Origin: Deltaproteobacteria bacterium | Lineage (GTDB): Bacteria; Desulfobacterota; WTBG01 | Assembly: GCA_013139225.1 (NCBI GenBank) | Contig: WTBG01000213.1 | Coordinates: 1 to 14,005 of the forward strand | DNA length: 14,005 nt | Direction: 5' to 3' | Position numbers and translations under genes: made by a program | Shown: one piece after another, positions 7,208 through 13,982 of the stretch | How the letters are laid out: every line of letters begins with the position of its first letter | Numbering within the stretch: the first letter of the stretch is position 1 | Notes under the pieces: generated by a model | Told to the model about the DNA's origin: nothing | Seen by the model: the letters and a program-made list of their open reading frames with translations, nothing else | Database searches by the model: none

Positions 7208-7405
7208 TCACATTTTTAAACGAACGAAGTTTCCCGCATTCCAGGGCATGGTAAAATAACCCGAACCGGCACCGGTATAGATATTAAATTCTTTAGTTAC
7301 AATCTGCTTCCAGGTGTAATCGGGTTGCAGGAAGCTTTCAACCAGTTCAACGGCAGCATTTTGCTCCTCCTTTTGGTTGAATTGCCACTCATAGCTTTCT
7401 AGTAG
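7208..7405 (-). pseudogene. C-terminal remnant of a lost operon gene
   Basis: An open stretch of about 65 codons ending in TGA at 7210-7208, encoding a protein-like sequence with phrases such as ESYEWQFNQKEEQNAAVELV, DYTWKQIVTKEFNIYTGAGS and YFTMPWNAGNFVRLKM. It has no in-frame start near its upstream end. The frame closes at a TGA (7414-7412) inside the MITE-like element, and if the element is removed a different in-frame TGA lies just beyond the junction. It ends 25 bp before the amidohydrolase ATG, the spacing expected of an operon member. I read it as the tail of a gene whose front has been deleted. I do not recognise the family. It could be chance, but the composition looks coding. Confidence 0.6.
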
Positions 7406-7532
7406 AGCGTTTCAAAAAAATATTACAAAAAGTTTCTATTTTCACCCCCTCCCAAACCCTCCCCCATCAAGGGGGAGGGAAGGGCGGGGGTAGATTAAGT
7501 TTTGTAAAGATAATCATGAAACGTACTACTAG
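7399..7532. mobile_element. 134-bp MITE-like palindromic element in a CTAG target
   Basis: Outer ends CTAGTAGAGCGTTTCA (7399-7414) and TGAAACGTACTACTAG (7517-7532) are inverted copies matching at 14 of 16 positions, and the similarity continues inward to a shared ACAAAA. Both ends carry CTAG, so a TA or CTAG target duplication of the IS630/mariner type fits. The centre is a GC-rich hairpin (7445-7490). There is no coding capacity. Its right end coincides with the TAG stop of the second FAD oxidase. Confidence 0.7.
7445..7490. repeat. GC-rich central hairpin of the MITE-like element
   Basis: CCCTCCCCC (7457-7465) and GGGGGAGGG (7471-7479) pair perfectly over a five-base loop; CCCCCTCCC (7445-7453) and GGGCGGGGG (7482-7490) extend the stem with one mismatch. 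In RNA it would be very stable and could end or stabilise transcripts from the oxidase operon. Confidence 0.8.
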
Positions 7533-9055
7533 TCAGCAGGAAATGCTACTCCAGGAGCCAATAGGTTTTTTGGATCTAGTGTCTTTTTTATGAGTTTTGC
7601 CATTTCAAAGTGAGCGCTACACTCCGTCCAGGTGCGATTATCACGTCCTATACCAAGGGGCGCCAAACCAAGTTTTTGCATCATCTCGCTAAACCTTGTG
7701 CTTATTTCACCCACAAACGGTAGTAGCTCTCTGTCTGCATAATCAATAACACAAATAAACTCACCCGCAGCGTTTGAGTGTCCACCCATGGCTAGATAGG
7801 TCTGTCCACAGCTTGTAAAAAGACGAAAAGATGGGTAGGGGGTATTTACAAATTTAGGATATTTTTTTACAACATCCGTATAGTCCTTAAAGCCTTGCTC
7901 CATGTGTTCCTCCAGTTTTTCAAGGGTATCAAAGGCGCCACCGGTTACAAAAAGTCCACCTGTGTCAAACTTCCCGTTAAACGTTCCTAATACCCTTGGG
8001 CTATTGTTCTGTTGCCATCCAGCAGCATTAGTTTCGTGGCCATCAAGAATTGATACCATCCAATGTGGCATGGGTATGCCGCCATGTTTTTCGAATATTC
8101 TGGAACATGCTTTGCGCTCAAAATCTATCTTATGATTTGTACCTCTAAAAGACATGCCTACAAGGTTAATGTTTTGAGTTGCTTTTAGAAAATGTACTCC
8201 TTCTTGCCAGTGTCTGGCAGAATAGAGACAATGAGTCCAGCACCCATGACCCATAATAGTAGCACCACAACCATATTCATGCCTCATTACTTCATACAGC
8301 CCATTCACGGTAGCATTAAGGGTATTAAACATTAGCCAGAGAGATGAAGTCTTCTGAGGAGTAGAAAAAAAACGGAACTCCATTTCGGTTACAATGCCAT
8401 AACCTGCATTGGCATAGAAGGGTAGATAGGTTAATGCCGGACCAGGGCCATGTGGCCAGCCAGGAGAATCAGGACGTGCCATAGAACCTGTCCTGATAAT
8501 TTCACCAGTAGGTAAGACCATCTCCATACCGGTTGCGCAGTGGATACCCATTCCATCCTGGTATCCTGCCATTTTGTTCTGACCAGTAAAAAGTTGGTAA
8601 GGTACGAAATGTGATGTTCCCGGACTGCCACCGAAATAAGGACGATAGCCAAGATCAAAGTTTCGAATCAGTTGGCTTACTTGTATTCCTGTTGCTCCGG
8701 GTTGTACACGCACGATCAATCGATCTTTATCAATCTCTATCCCTTGCATTCGATGAAAATCAAAGGTTATGCTTACATCAGGTTTTCCCGGGATTGAACC
8801 AATCAGTAAAACAGTACCCCCACCAATCGCATATAATGGGATATTGAGTTTATTGGCGAGTTTGATTACCCCCTGAATATCTTTGGTTGAACTGGGATAT
8901 ACAACAACCAGCGGATGATTTTCAGGGTAGATCGAACCTTGGCTAAAGTAGGTAATGACATCACTACCATAGTAATATCTGGTAAGATTATCGGTTCTAA
9001 CCCACGCAGTTCCTACTATACGCTTAAGTTTTTCTGTTAGCTCATTAGCCTTCAT
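7529..9055 (-). CDS. FAD-linked oxidase, VAO/p-cresol methylhydroxylase type (second copy)
   Basis: A 508-residue flavoprotein with the PCMH-type FAD-binding fold (FAD_binding_4) at about 47-200. VVVYPSSTKDIQGVIKLANK (50-69), LYAIGGGTVLL (74-84), VRVQPGATGIQVSQLI (115-130) and VLPTGEIIRTGS (180-191) are the expected blocks, and GPGPALTYLPFYANAGYGIVTEM matches the same region of the other oxidase in this operon. It ends with LDPKNLLAPGVAFPAD, the usual 'fDP.nil.PG' tail. Family members oxidise para-substituted phenols and similar compounds; the substrate here is unknown. The ATG at 9055 is preferred since it aligns with the paralogue and has AAGG upstream, but the frame is open to a GTG at 9109 (18 more residues, 18 bp after the hydrolase stop), which is a real alternative. 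The TAG stop lies within the CTAG end of the MITE-like element. Confidence 0.88.
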   Translation of the reverse strand: MKANELTEKLKRIVGTAWVRTDNLTRYYYGSDVITYFSQGSIYPENHPLVVVYPSSTKDIQGVIKLANKLNIPLYAIGGGTVLLIGSIPGKPDVSITFDFHRMQGIEIDKDRLIVRVQPGATGIQVSQLIRNFDLGYRPYFGGSPGTSHFVPYQLFTGQNKMAGYQDGMGIHCATGMEMVLPTGEIIRTGSMARPDSPGWPHGPGPALTYLPFYANAGYGIVTEMEFRFFSTPQKTSSLWLMFNTLNATVNGLYEVMRHEYGCGATIMGHGCWTHCLYSARHWQEGVHFLKATQNINLVGMSFRGTNHKIDFERKACSRIFEKHGGIPMPHWMVSILDGHETNAAGWQQNNSPRVLGTFNGKFDTGGLFVTGGAFDTLEKLEEHMEQGFKDYTDVVKKYPKFVNTPYPSFRLFTSCGQTYLAMGGHSNAAGEFICVIDYADRELLPFVGEISTRFSEMMQKLGLAPLGIGRDNRTWTECSAHFEMAKLIKKTLDPKNLLAPGVAFPAD

Positions 9056-9127
9056 GTGTTTCTTTGCCTTGTTAGATAGCAAATTGTTGTTTCTTTTAGT
9101 TTCTGGCACTACCTTACTATAAAACTT

Positions 9128-10018
9128 CTATTCGTTGTCAAAATAGGTATTAAACCACTCTAAAGTGTTTTTCATCACGAGATCAAATCCTGCTCCGTGA
9201 TAGAGTTCATAATGTTTAAATTCCTCAATGGCTACAAGCTTTTTTGGCTCAAGAGCTTTCTGATACATACTCTGAGACTCCTCAATGGGAACTACAGTGT
9301 CCTCAGGTGTGTAAATCCACATGGCTGCCCGGGGTGATATTCTATCTACCACAGTTTCTGGACGGAATTGCGTCATAGACTCAGCGCTCTCCAGGGTGAG
9401 TTCGTTTTTTTGAGCTGCAGGGTTTTTCGGTACCGGCAAGGTATCCATACCAGATGATGAAACTGGCAATACAATTTCGGAAGTGACAACTTTCTGAGAA
9501 ACACCTGACAAAACACGATTTGTTCTGTCTTTTTCTAATCTCTGCAGAAATTCTTTCCATTCCCAGTAACGTCGGATATCCCTAAGCCAGCGACCCATGT
9601 CTCCCATACCTGAAACGCTCACCATACACTTTACACGTCGGTCAACGCCTGCTGTGTAGCTCACATTGGCCCCACCAGAAGAGGGACCCCATAAACCAAT
9701 TCGTTCTCTATCTACCTCACCTTGTAGCTGCATGAAAGTAATTGCATTTCGAATATCATCCACCTGTTCCCAGGGGATTAACCGACATTCAGGACCCTCA
9801 CTCTCACCAAAACCTCTGTAGTCAAAACGCAATACTGCATAACCTTTTTTAACCAGTCGTTGTGATATTTCAGGCAAGAATGTTTCTTTAGTACCGGTGC
9901 CGGCATGACAGAGTACTATGCCCGGCCTTTTTATGCCTTTCTCCCCTTCATCCGGCACCTCCAGAATCCCAGCCAGTCTCAGTCCCGCCCCACTATAGAA
10001 AGAAACTTGTTTCTCCAT
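9128..10018 (-). CDS. Alpha/beta hydrolase (S15/dienelactone-hydrolase-like)
   Basis: A 296-residue cytosolic serine hydrolase. PGIVLCHAGTGTKE (32-45) forms the oxyanion side, YAVLRFDYRGFGESEG (60-75) is the classic family phrase, and IGLWGPSSGG (107-116) is the nucleophile elbow G-P-S113-S-G. The acid is probably D240 (YTPEDTVVP) and the base H269 or H274 (EEFKHYELYHG). Residues about 140-220 form a cap with a Ser/Pro-rich stretch (VSSSGMDTLPVPKNP). It probably cleaves an ester, thioester or C-C bond. It lies 28 bp after the upstream FAD oxidase and 18 bp (to the GTG) or 72 bp (to the ATG) before the next one, on the same strand, so it very likely acts in the same pathway. The ATG is preceded by AAAAAGG eight bases away. 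Confidence 0.9.
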   Translation of the reverse strand: MEKQVSFYSGAGLRLAGILEVPDEGEKGIKRPGIVLCHAGTGTKETFLPEISQRLVKKGYAVLRFDYRGFGESEGPECRLIPWEQVDDIRNAITFMQLQGEVDRERIGLWGPSSGGANVSYTAGVDRRVKCMVSVSGMGDMGRWLRDIRRYWEWKEFLQRLEKDRTNRVLSGVSQKVVTSEIVLPVSSSGMDTLPVPKNPAAQKNELTLESAESMTQFRPETVVDRISPRAAMWIYTPEDTVVPIEESQSMYQKALEPKKLVAIEEFKHYELYHGAGFDLVMKNTLEWFNTYFDNE

Positions 10019-10046
10019 TGTAAAAACCTTTTTCCGTATGTTGTGC

Positions 10047-11696
10047 TTATAAAACCTTTGTCATTTCTGCCAGCTCTTGCGGAGGTACTACGTCTGGTCT
10101 GGTTGGATAGGGTGGATTTGAAATGTTGTTAGGGTCAAATGTCTTTTTTATTTCCTTCACGATAAGATGTATGTTAAAAAATCGAGGACCCAGCAGGTCA
10201 TAGGCAGGACCCAGGAGGGCGAGGGTTGCTCCTGCACTTTTTTTCTGTAACATTCCCTTAAGTGAACCAAAGAGGAGGCTGATACATTCCGCGGCTTGCT
10301 GCGGGGTCTGTTCTGGCCAGAGGTCAGTGGTCATCACGGCACCATAGCCTCTTTCAAGGGGACTGATCCACCCCCCGTGCTGACTGATGGGCTGGAGAAG
10401 TCCCTTTCCTATCCCCTCTTTTTCATACAGTTCCCTCTGTGTCTGGTTAGCCCGAACAATTTCCTTTGCTACATTGTCTATGGAATCAAGACAGGCGGTA
10501 CCCTGGTGAAAAGAATCAGAGGGACGACTCAAGCGCATGGAGTGACCAGTGCGTATCCAGTCGTTGGCGATGTTCATCCATAATCGGTAAGGCTCATCTT
10601 CCTCTGTGAGGAAAGTTCCCCCTTGTTTTGCGACAATATGGCGAAGCACTTTTTCTTCATATTCAAGTTGTTCAAGGGAGGTAGTGCTACACAGACCCAC
10701 TACATTATATCCATGAGGGAAGATATCCCTGGCCATTCCTTCATGAAATTCCTTTTTGGTCCGGGAACTCCAGGAAAGGAGAAACTGTTTGGCGAGGTGC
10801 TGAACCACAGCTCCTATCTCAGCTTTTGACAGCTCATACTGGAAGTCACAAGCCTTTTTAAGAGCATATTCTTCCTCTTTCGGATAGTTATGGGGAAAGT
10901 CGATCATGTACCAGCGAAATTTGTCGGGTGAAAATTCTGATAGTTTCTCAAGGGCATGTCCCTCAGTGGGAAAAACCTGTGGACCGGGCCAGGGGAAAAG
11001 CCGGGTAGACGCTTTGGTAACCATTCCCATACCTCCGGCATGACCAAATTGTGCACCACGCAGGAAACCTCTAAGGTCAGGTCCTGGACCGTCGTTCCAG
11101 ATCCAGTCGGAGCCTGTCTGGGAAACAGATCCACTTTTCAGTAGCTCACCGTTAGGAAGTACCAATTCGAACCCCAGTAGCATTTGGGCTCCTAACCCCG
11201 AGATCCATGAGTTGCCATAGCCACCATGCCAGGAGATATTGGCAAGCACGGAAATCTGGCTGCCCGCCGGAGGAGAAGGATAGGAGAGCCCTACTTTCAT
11301 TACTTCAGCCTGAAGAGAAGCAAAAGTTACATAAGGCTCAATAACCGCATACATATTTTTGGCATCGATTTTAATAATGCGATCCATTCTCTTGGGATCT
11401 ATTAGGACAGTTCCCTCCCTGTTGGGAAAAGCGGAGTTAATCATTCCTGTCCCCATTGGAATCACCGGGAAGAGATAGCTGTTGGCTGTCTTGAAAATAG
11501 CCTGTACTTCCTCGGTTGAACCTGGCATGACCACACAGGCAGGACGCATGGCGAGACCAATTTGTTCACGCTGAATGACGCCATCAGGTGTCCACTGGAT
11601 CCGGGAGTATGCCTGGCACATCAAGGGATCATTAGTTACATTCTCTTTACCAGCAATGTCCTGAAGTGCTTTAAAAGCGATATCTGAAAATGGCAT
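10047..11696 (-). CDS. FAD-linked oxidase, VAO/p-cresol methylhydroxylase type (first copy)
   Basis: A 549-residue flavoprotein. The FAD-binding PCMH-type domain runs from about 50 to 230: RPACVVMPGSTEEVQAIFK (51-69), FPVIPMGTGMINS (76-88), VIEPYVTFASLQAEV (118-132), VLPNGELLKSGS (179-190) and the shared GPGPDLRGFLRGAQFGHAGG (203-222). The C-terminal half is the substrate cap, ending in FDPNNISNPPYPTRPD. The nearest characterised relatives are 4-cresol dehydrogenase, vanillyl-alcohol oxidase and eugenol hydroxylase, which oxidise p-alkylphenols through a quinone methide. The residue that may hold FAD covalently cannot be assigned by eye. No cytochrome c partner is encoded nearby, unlike PchC/PchF. 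It is the first gene of the operon; AGGGG sits just upstream of the ATG and a TTGACA promoter about 100 bases further. A paralogue of the oxidase two genes down, but clearly divergent. Confidence 0.9.
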   Translation of the reverse strand: MPFSDIAFKALQDIAGKENVTNDPLMCQAYSRIQWTPDGVIQREQIGLAMRPACVVMPGSTEEVQAIFKTANSYLFPVIPMGTGMINSAFPNREGTVLIDPKRMDRIIKIDAKNMYAVIEPYVTFASLQAEVMKVGLSYPSPPAGSQISVLANISWHGGYGNSWISGLGAQMLLGFELVLPNGELLKSGSVSQTGSDWIWNDGPGPDLRGFLRGAQFGHAGGMGMVTKASTRLFPWPGPQVFPTEGHALEKLSEFSPDKFRWYMIDFPHNYPKEEEYALKKACDFQYELSKAEIGAVVQHLAKQFLLSWSSRTKKEFHEGMARDIFPHGYNVVGLCSTTSLEQLEYEEKVLRHIVAKQGGTFLTEEDEPYRLWMNIANDWIRTGHSMRLSRPSDSFHQGTACLDSIDNVAKEIVRANQTQRELYEKEGIGKGLLQPISQHGGWISPLERGYGAVMTTDLWPEQTPQQAAECISLLFGSLKGMLQKKSAGATLALLGPAYDLLGPRFFNIHLIVKEIKKTFDPNNISNPPYPTRPDVVPPQELAEMTKVL

Positions 11697-11725
11697 TTTC
11701 CCCTACTTATGCGAGCTTACAGCAA

Positions 11726-11752
11726 TACCTTTTCAAGATGATTTAAAAGGTA
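11726..11752 (-). promoter_or_regulatory. Leader dyad of the FAD-oxidase operon
   Basis: TACCTTTT (11726-11733) and AAAAGGTA (11745-11752) form a perfect 8-bp inverted repeat around an 11-base centre. It lies about 35-60 nt into the predicted leader. It could be a repressor site or an mRNA hairpin; the sequence alone does not decide. Confidence 0.45.
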
Positions 11753-11792
11753 GTTGACTTATGGCCCAAGTTTTTTGTGTCTTGTTTTCCAA

Positions 11793-11821
11793 AAAATAAG
11801 ATTATTTATAAATATTGTCAA
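11793..11821 (-). promoter_or_regulatory. Promoter of the FAD-oxidase operon
   Basis: On the minus strand, TTGACA (11821-11816), 17-bp spacer, TATTTT (11798-11793). It is roughly 100 bases before the ATG at 11696, in an AT-rich gap. It probably serves the two oxidases, the hydrolase and, at least originally, the amidohydrolase. Confidence 0.6.
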
Positions 11822-11853
11822 GTATTATTAATCTACTATTTGTTGCGCTTTGT

Positions 11854-11899
11854 TTGAATACTATCTATTGTGGTGCTTATAATGAGCGAAAAAGTTCAC
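11854..11899 (+). repeat. Left copy of a 40-nt promoter-like direct repeat
   Basis: Bases 11860-11899 match 13943-13982 at 33 of 40 positions in the same orientation, including identical TATTGTGGTG and AATGAGC blocks and a final AGTTCAC. TTGAAT (11854-11859), an 18-bp spacer and TATAAT (11878-11883) make it a plausible plus-strand promoter that would read into the insertion sequence. The ATGAGC at 11882 opens only a six-codon frame (MSEKVHF, then stop). Confidence 0.6.
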
Positions 11900-12001
11900 T
11901 TCTAAAAATGATTAGTAGTGAAAGTCCGAATTTATCAACGTTACCATATGCGTATTACCTGAATCTTGCACGAAAGGATAAAAAAGAGTAGTCAAACCAT
12001 T

Positions 12002-12060
12002 GGGGAGTCCTGTATTAATGGAGTTCTACAAAAACAAACCAACAATACAGGAGGAACCCC
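12002..12060 (+). promoter_or_regulatory. Hairpin hiding the transposase ribosome site
   Basis: CCTGTATT (12009-12016) pairs perfectly with AATACAGG (12044-12051), and after a small internal loop GGGG (12002-12005) pairs with CCCC (12057-12060). The Shine-Dalgarno AGGAGG (12049-12054) lies partly in the stem and partly in the internal loop, just before the ATG at 12063. This is like the read-through protection known from other IS elements. Confidence 0.65.
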
Positions 12061-12062
12061 AA

Positions 12063-13550
12063 ATGGTTAAAAAGCAGAAAAAGGATAACACGAAAAAGCT
12101 CTTCAGTAAAGAAGATAACAAGAAGTCCGCAGAGGCAAGGAAAATCAACGCTTCAACGCATTATGAGACATGCACCGAACAATTGAGTCCATTTGGCGGT
12201 ATACTGGCGCTCATAAAGTTTTTTGACGTAGTAAAATTTGAAGAGATCATTGAACATGCCTACCACAAGCCCAAGCGAAAACCCAAGCTGGGAGACTACA
12301 GGATGGTGGTAGGTATTCTGATGCTAATATTTATAGGGTTTAATCGTCTGGCACATTTTGCCTATATCCGAACAGATGCCATGCTGTGTGGATTTTTCAG
12401 AGTGATGTGTTTGCCGGTAGTGAGCACGTTCTGGCGGTATGTGAACAGCTTGGGAATAAACCAGGCAAACAGTCTTCTTAAGGTTATGAGCATATTACGT
12501 GAAAGGGTGTGGCAGCAATGCAGGTTAAACTACAGACGGATTCATGTTGATATTGATACCACAGTTGAAACACTCTACGGCAATCAGCAGGGAGGTCGGA
12601 AAGGACACAATACAAAACACCGGGGCAAAAAGGCATACCGACCGATACTGGGTTTTATAGAAGAGAGCAGAGAGTATCTGGTGGGAAAGCTGAGGAAAGG
12701 GAAAACGGTCAGTGGTAAAGAATGTGCGACATTTATTAAAACCATAAAGCATCAACTGCCGGGCTGTGTAAAAGAAGTCGTTGTGCGAGCAGACGGTGAA
12801 TTATTAAGCGGGGAAAGCGTATCGGCTTTAATAGAAGAAGGTTTTGATTTTATCATCGGCAATAAGAAATGCAATCCTAAATTTGATTCAGGCAAATGGT
12901 ATAAAGTCGGGAAAGAGGAAGGGATAAAATATAACAGCTGTAGGTATAAGCCTATGGGCTGGGAAGTCAGTTGTCGTTTTGTAGTAATGCGCATACTGAA
13001 GGAAATCCATAACGATACAGGCAAGCATGTACAACTTCCCCTGTTTGAAAATGACCTGTATGTGTACCGAATATTTTGCACCAGCCTTAAAGGTAAGGCG
13101 CATAAAGTTATTGCAAAATACGACAAACGGGCTGATGTAGAGAACCTGATTGGAGAAGCGAAACGAGAAGGTCTTGATGCAATACCATCGGCGAAATTCA
13201 AAAATAATTACGCTTGGTTTCAGTTAGTAATGTTATCCTATAATATCTGGCGTTATATGAAAATTCTGGCACAGAGGAGCATCCAGGAAGCACCGGCAAG
13301 CAGGAGTGATGCTGCTCATGGTGCATTGAAGGGGATAATGGACAACACAATTAGGCTTGCGAGGTTGAAACTTCTGTTTATAGCAGCTAAGGTCCCTTTC
13401 CATGACAATAAGACTAAGGTAAGATATTCAATTCATGATACACGTACACCGGCAATGCTACATTTTTTAAAATTCTTAGATAAAGCGCGAGCTAAAGTAA
13501 GGCCATGGATAGAAGGAAAGTTTTGGCCATGCCGATTTGCTTTAAATTGA
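12063..13550 (+). CDS. IS1380-family DDE transposase
   Basis: A 495-residue transposase that appears intact. The RNase-H-like DDE core is visible: HVDIDTTVETLYG (161-173; first Asp at 163 or 165), then GGRKGHNTKHRGKKAYRPILGF (177-198), which is the phrase typical of the family, then VVRADGELLSGE (240-251; Asp244), and YDKRADVENLIGEAKREGLDAIPS (353-376; Glu360 or 365) followed by NNYAWFQLVMLSYNIWRYMK. The N-terminus is Lys-rich and probably binds the ends. The frame is open from an ATG at 12000, but ATG 12063 has AGGAGG eight bases upstream and is chosen; the 12000 start would lie inside the leader hairpin. It lies between matched inverted ends, so the element may still be mobile. Confidence 0.92.
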   Translation: MVKKQKKDNTKKLFSKEDNKKSAEARKINASTHYETCTEQLSPFGGILALIKFFDVVKFEEIIEHAYHKPKRKPKLGDYRMVVGILMLIFIGFNRLAHFAYIRTDAMLCGFFRVMCLPVVSTFWRYVNSLGINQANSLLKVMSILRERVWQQCRLNYRRIHVDIDTTVETLYGNQQGGRKGHNTKHRGKKAYRPILGFIEESREYLVGKLRKGKTVSGKECATFIKTIKHQLPGCVKEVVVRADGELLSGESVSALIEEGFDFIIGNKKCNPKFDSGKWYKVGKEEGIKYNSCRYKPMGWEVSCRFVVMRILKEIHNDTGKHVQLPLFENDLYVYRIFCTSLKGKAHKVIAKYDKRADVENLIGEAKREGLDAIPSAKFKNNYAWFQLVMLSYNIWRYMKILAQRSIQEAPASRSDAAHGALKGIMDNTIRLARLKLLFIAAKVPFHDNKTKVRYSIHDTRTPAMLHFLKFLDKARAKVRPWIEGKFWPCRFALN

Positions 13551-13556
13551 ATATTG

Positions 13557-13576
13557 GTGCAAAAAATATTTTGCAC
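13557..13576 (+). terminator. Hairpin after the transposase gene, containing an end-like motif
   Basis: GTGCAAAA-AATA-TTTTGCAC is a perfect 8-bp stem seven bases after the stop codon. No T run follows on the plus strand, so termination is uncertain. The right arm continues as TTGCACGAA (13571-13579), the same nine bases found in the terminal inverted repeats, so it may instead be an internal transposase-binding site. Confidence 0.45.
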
Positions 13577-13680
13577 GAATGAGTTTTCTCCTTCGAACGG
13601 AGACAATATCTGGCAGATAATGAGCTGAAATAAGGCAAACTCTTAAAATTGAATGCGTTGGATAGTTATTCCGAAGATGA

Positions 13681-13709
13681 AACGGCTGAAAAATAATTCT
13701 TCAACCGTT
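13681..13709 (+). repeat. Imperfect hairpin near the right IS end
   Basis: AACGG-c-TGAA (13681-13690) pairs with TTCA-a-CCGTT (13700-13709) around a nine-base loop, with one mismatch. The stretch 13577-13721 is otherwise non-coding, apart from a TCTCC/GGAGA inverted repeat near 13590-13606. Confidence 0.45.
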
Positions 13710-13744
13710 CACAATGGGAGGTTTCGTGCAAAATTCAGGTAATA

Positions 13745-13937
13745 GATTTATGTATTTCAAATCAAGCATGCTAAGATTGAGACGAGTAGACCGGTTCCTT
13801 ACAATGCTGTGGTTTAAGGTTTGTTTTCTCAGTTCCCGCCTGATTATCCGACGGAATATTATCATTGTAAAATTGCAAGAGAAATTTTCAAGAATTGATG
13901 ATTTCTGTAGTTTGTTTAGAGCACTCCTGGTGGGAAG
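13745..13937. other. Non-coding or unrecognised stretch right of the IS
   Basis: An AT-rich 193-bp stretch between the right IS end and the right-hand promoter-like repeat. A 75-codon plus-strand frame spans it (13714-13941), but it starts inside the IS, crosses the terminal repeat and has no recognisable domain, so I do not call it a gene. Confidence 0.5.
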
Positions 13938-13982
13938 TTGACACTAGATATTGTGGTGGGTAAAATGAGCAAAATAGTTCAC
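13938..13982 (+). promoter_or_regulatory. Right copy of the promoter-like repeat, strong sigma-70 match
   Basis: TTGACA (13938-13943), 17-bp spacer, TAAAAT (13961-13966): eleven of twelve consensus positions. The sequence 13943-13982 repeats 11860-11899. It probably drives a gene beyond the window. An ATG at 13965 opens a frame to the window edge (MSKIVHISCNNRK) but would overlap the -10, so it is more likely not the start. Confidence 0.6.

Larger units (their letters stand above)
11953..13744 (+). mobile_element. Complete IS1380-like insertion sequence
   Basis: The left end (11953-11975) and right end (13722-13744) are inverted copies matching at 22 of 23 positions; the conserved core reads CCTGAATYTTGCACGAAA inward from the left end. 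Ends starting with CC fit the IS1380 family, giving 11958-13739 (about 1.78 kb) if the element begins at CC. The bases next to CC and GG (TATTA and TAATA) continue the inverted symmetry, and I see no 4-bp direct target duplication, so the precise ends are uncertain. It encodes one intact transposase. Confidence 0.85.

Noticed and set aside
7399..7532. CRISPR-like or clustered repeat in the GC-rich gap
   Set aside because: There is a single palindromic unit rather than spaced direct repeats; it fits a MITE-like element instead.
12752..13201. 149-codon minus-strand frame opposite the transposase
   Set aside because: Antisense shadow of the DDE domain; composition is that of a reverse-complement frame.
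11954..13743. 4-bp target duplication at the IS borders
   Set aside because: The flanks ATTA and TAAT are reverse complements, not direct repeats, so they do not show a target duplication.
13714..13941. 75-codon plus-strand frame at the right IS border
   Set aside because: It begins inside the IS, runs across the terminal inverted repeat, and shows no recognisable domain; it overlaps the next promoter.
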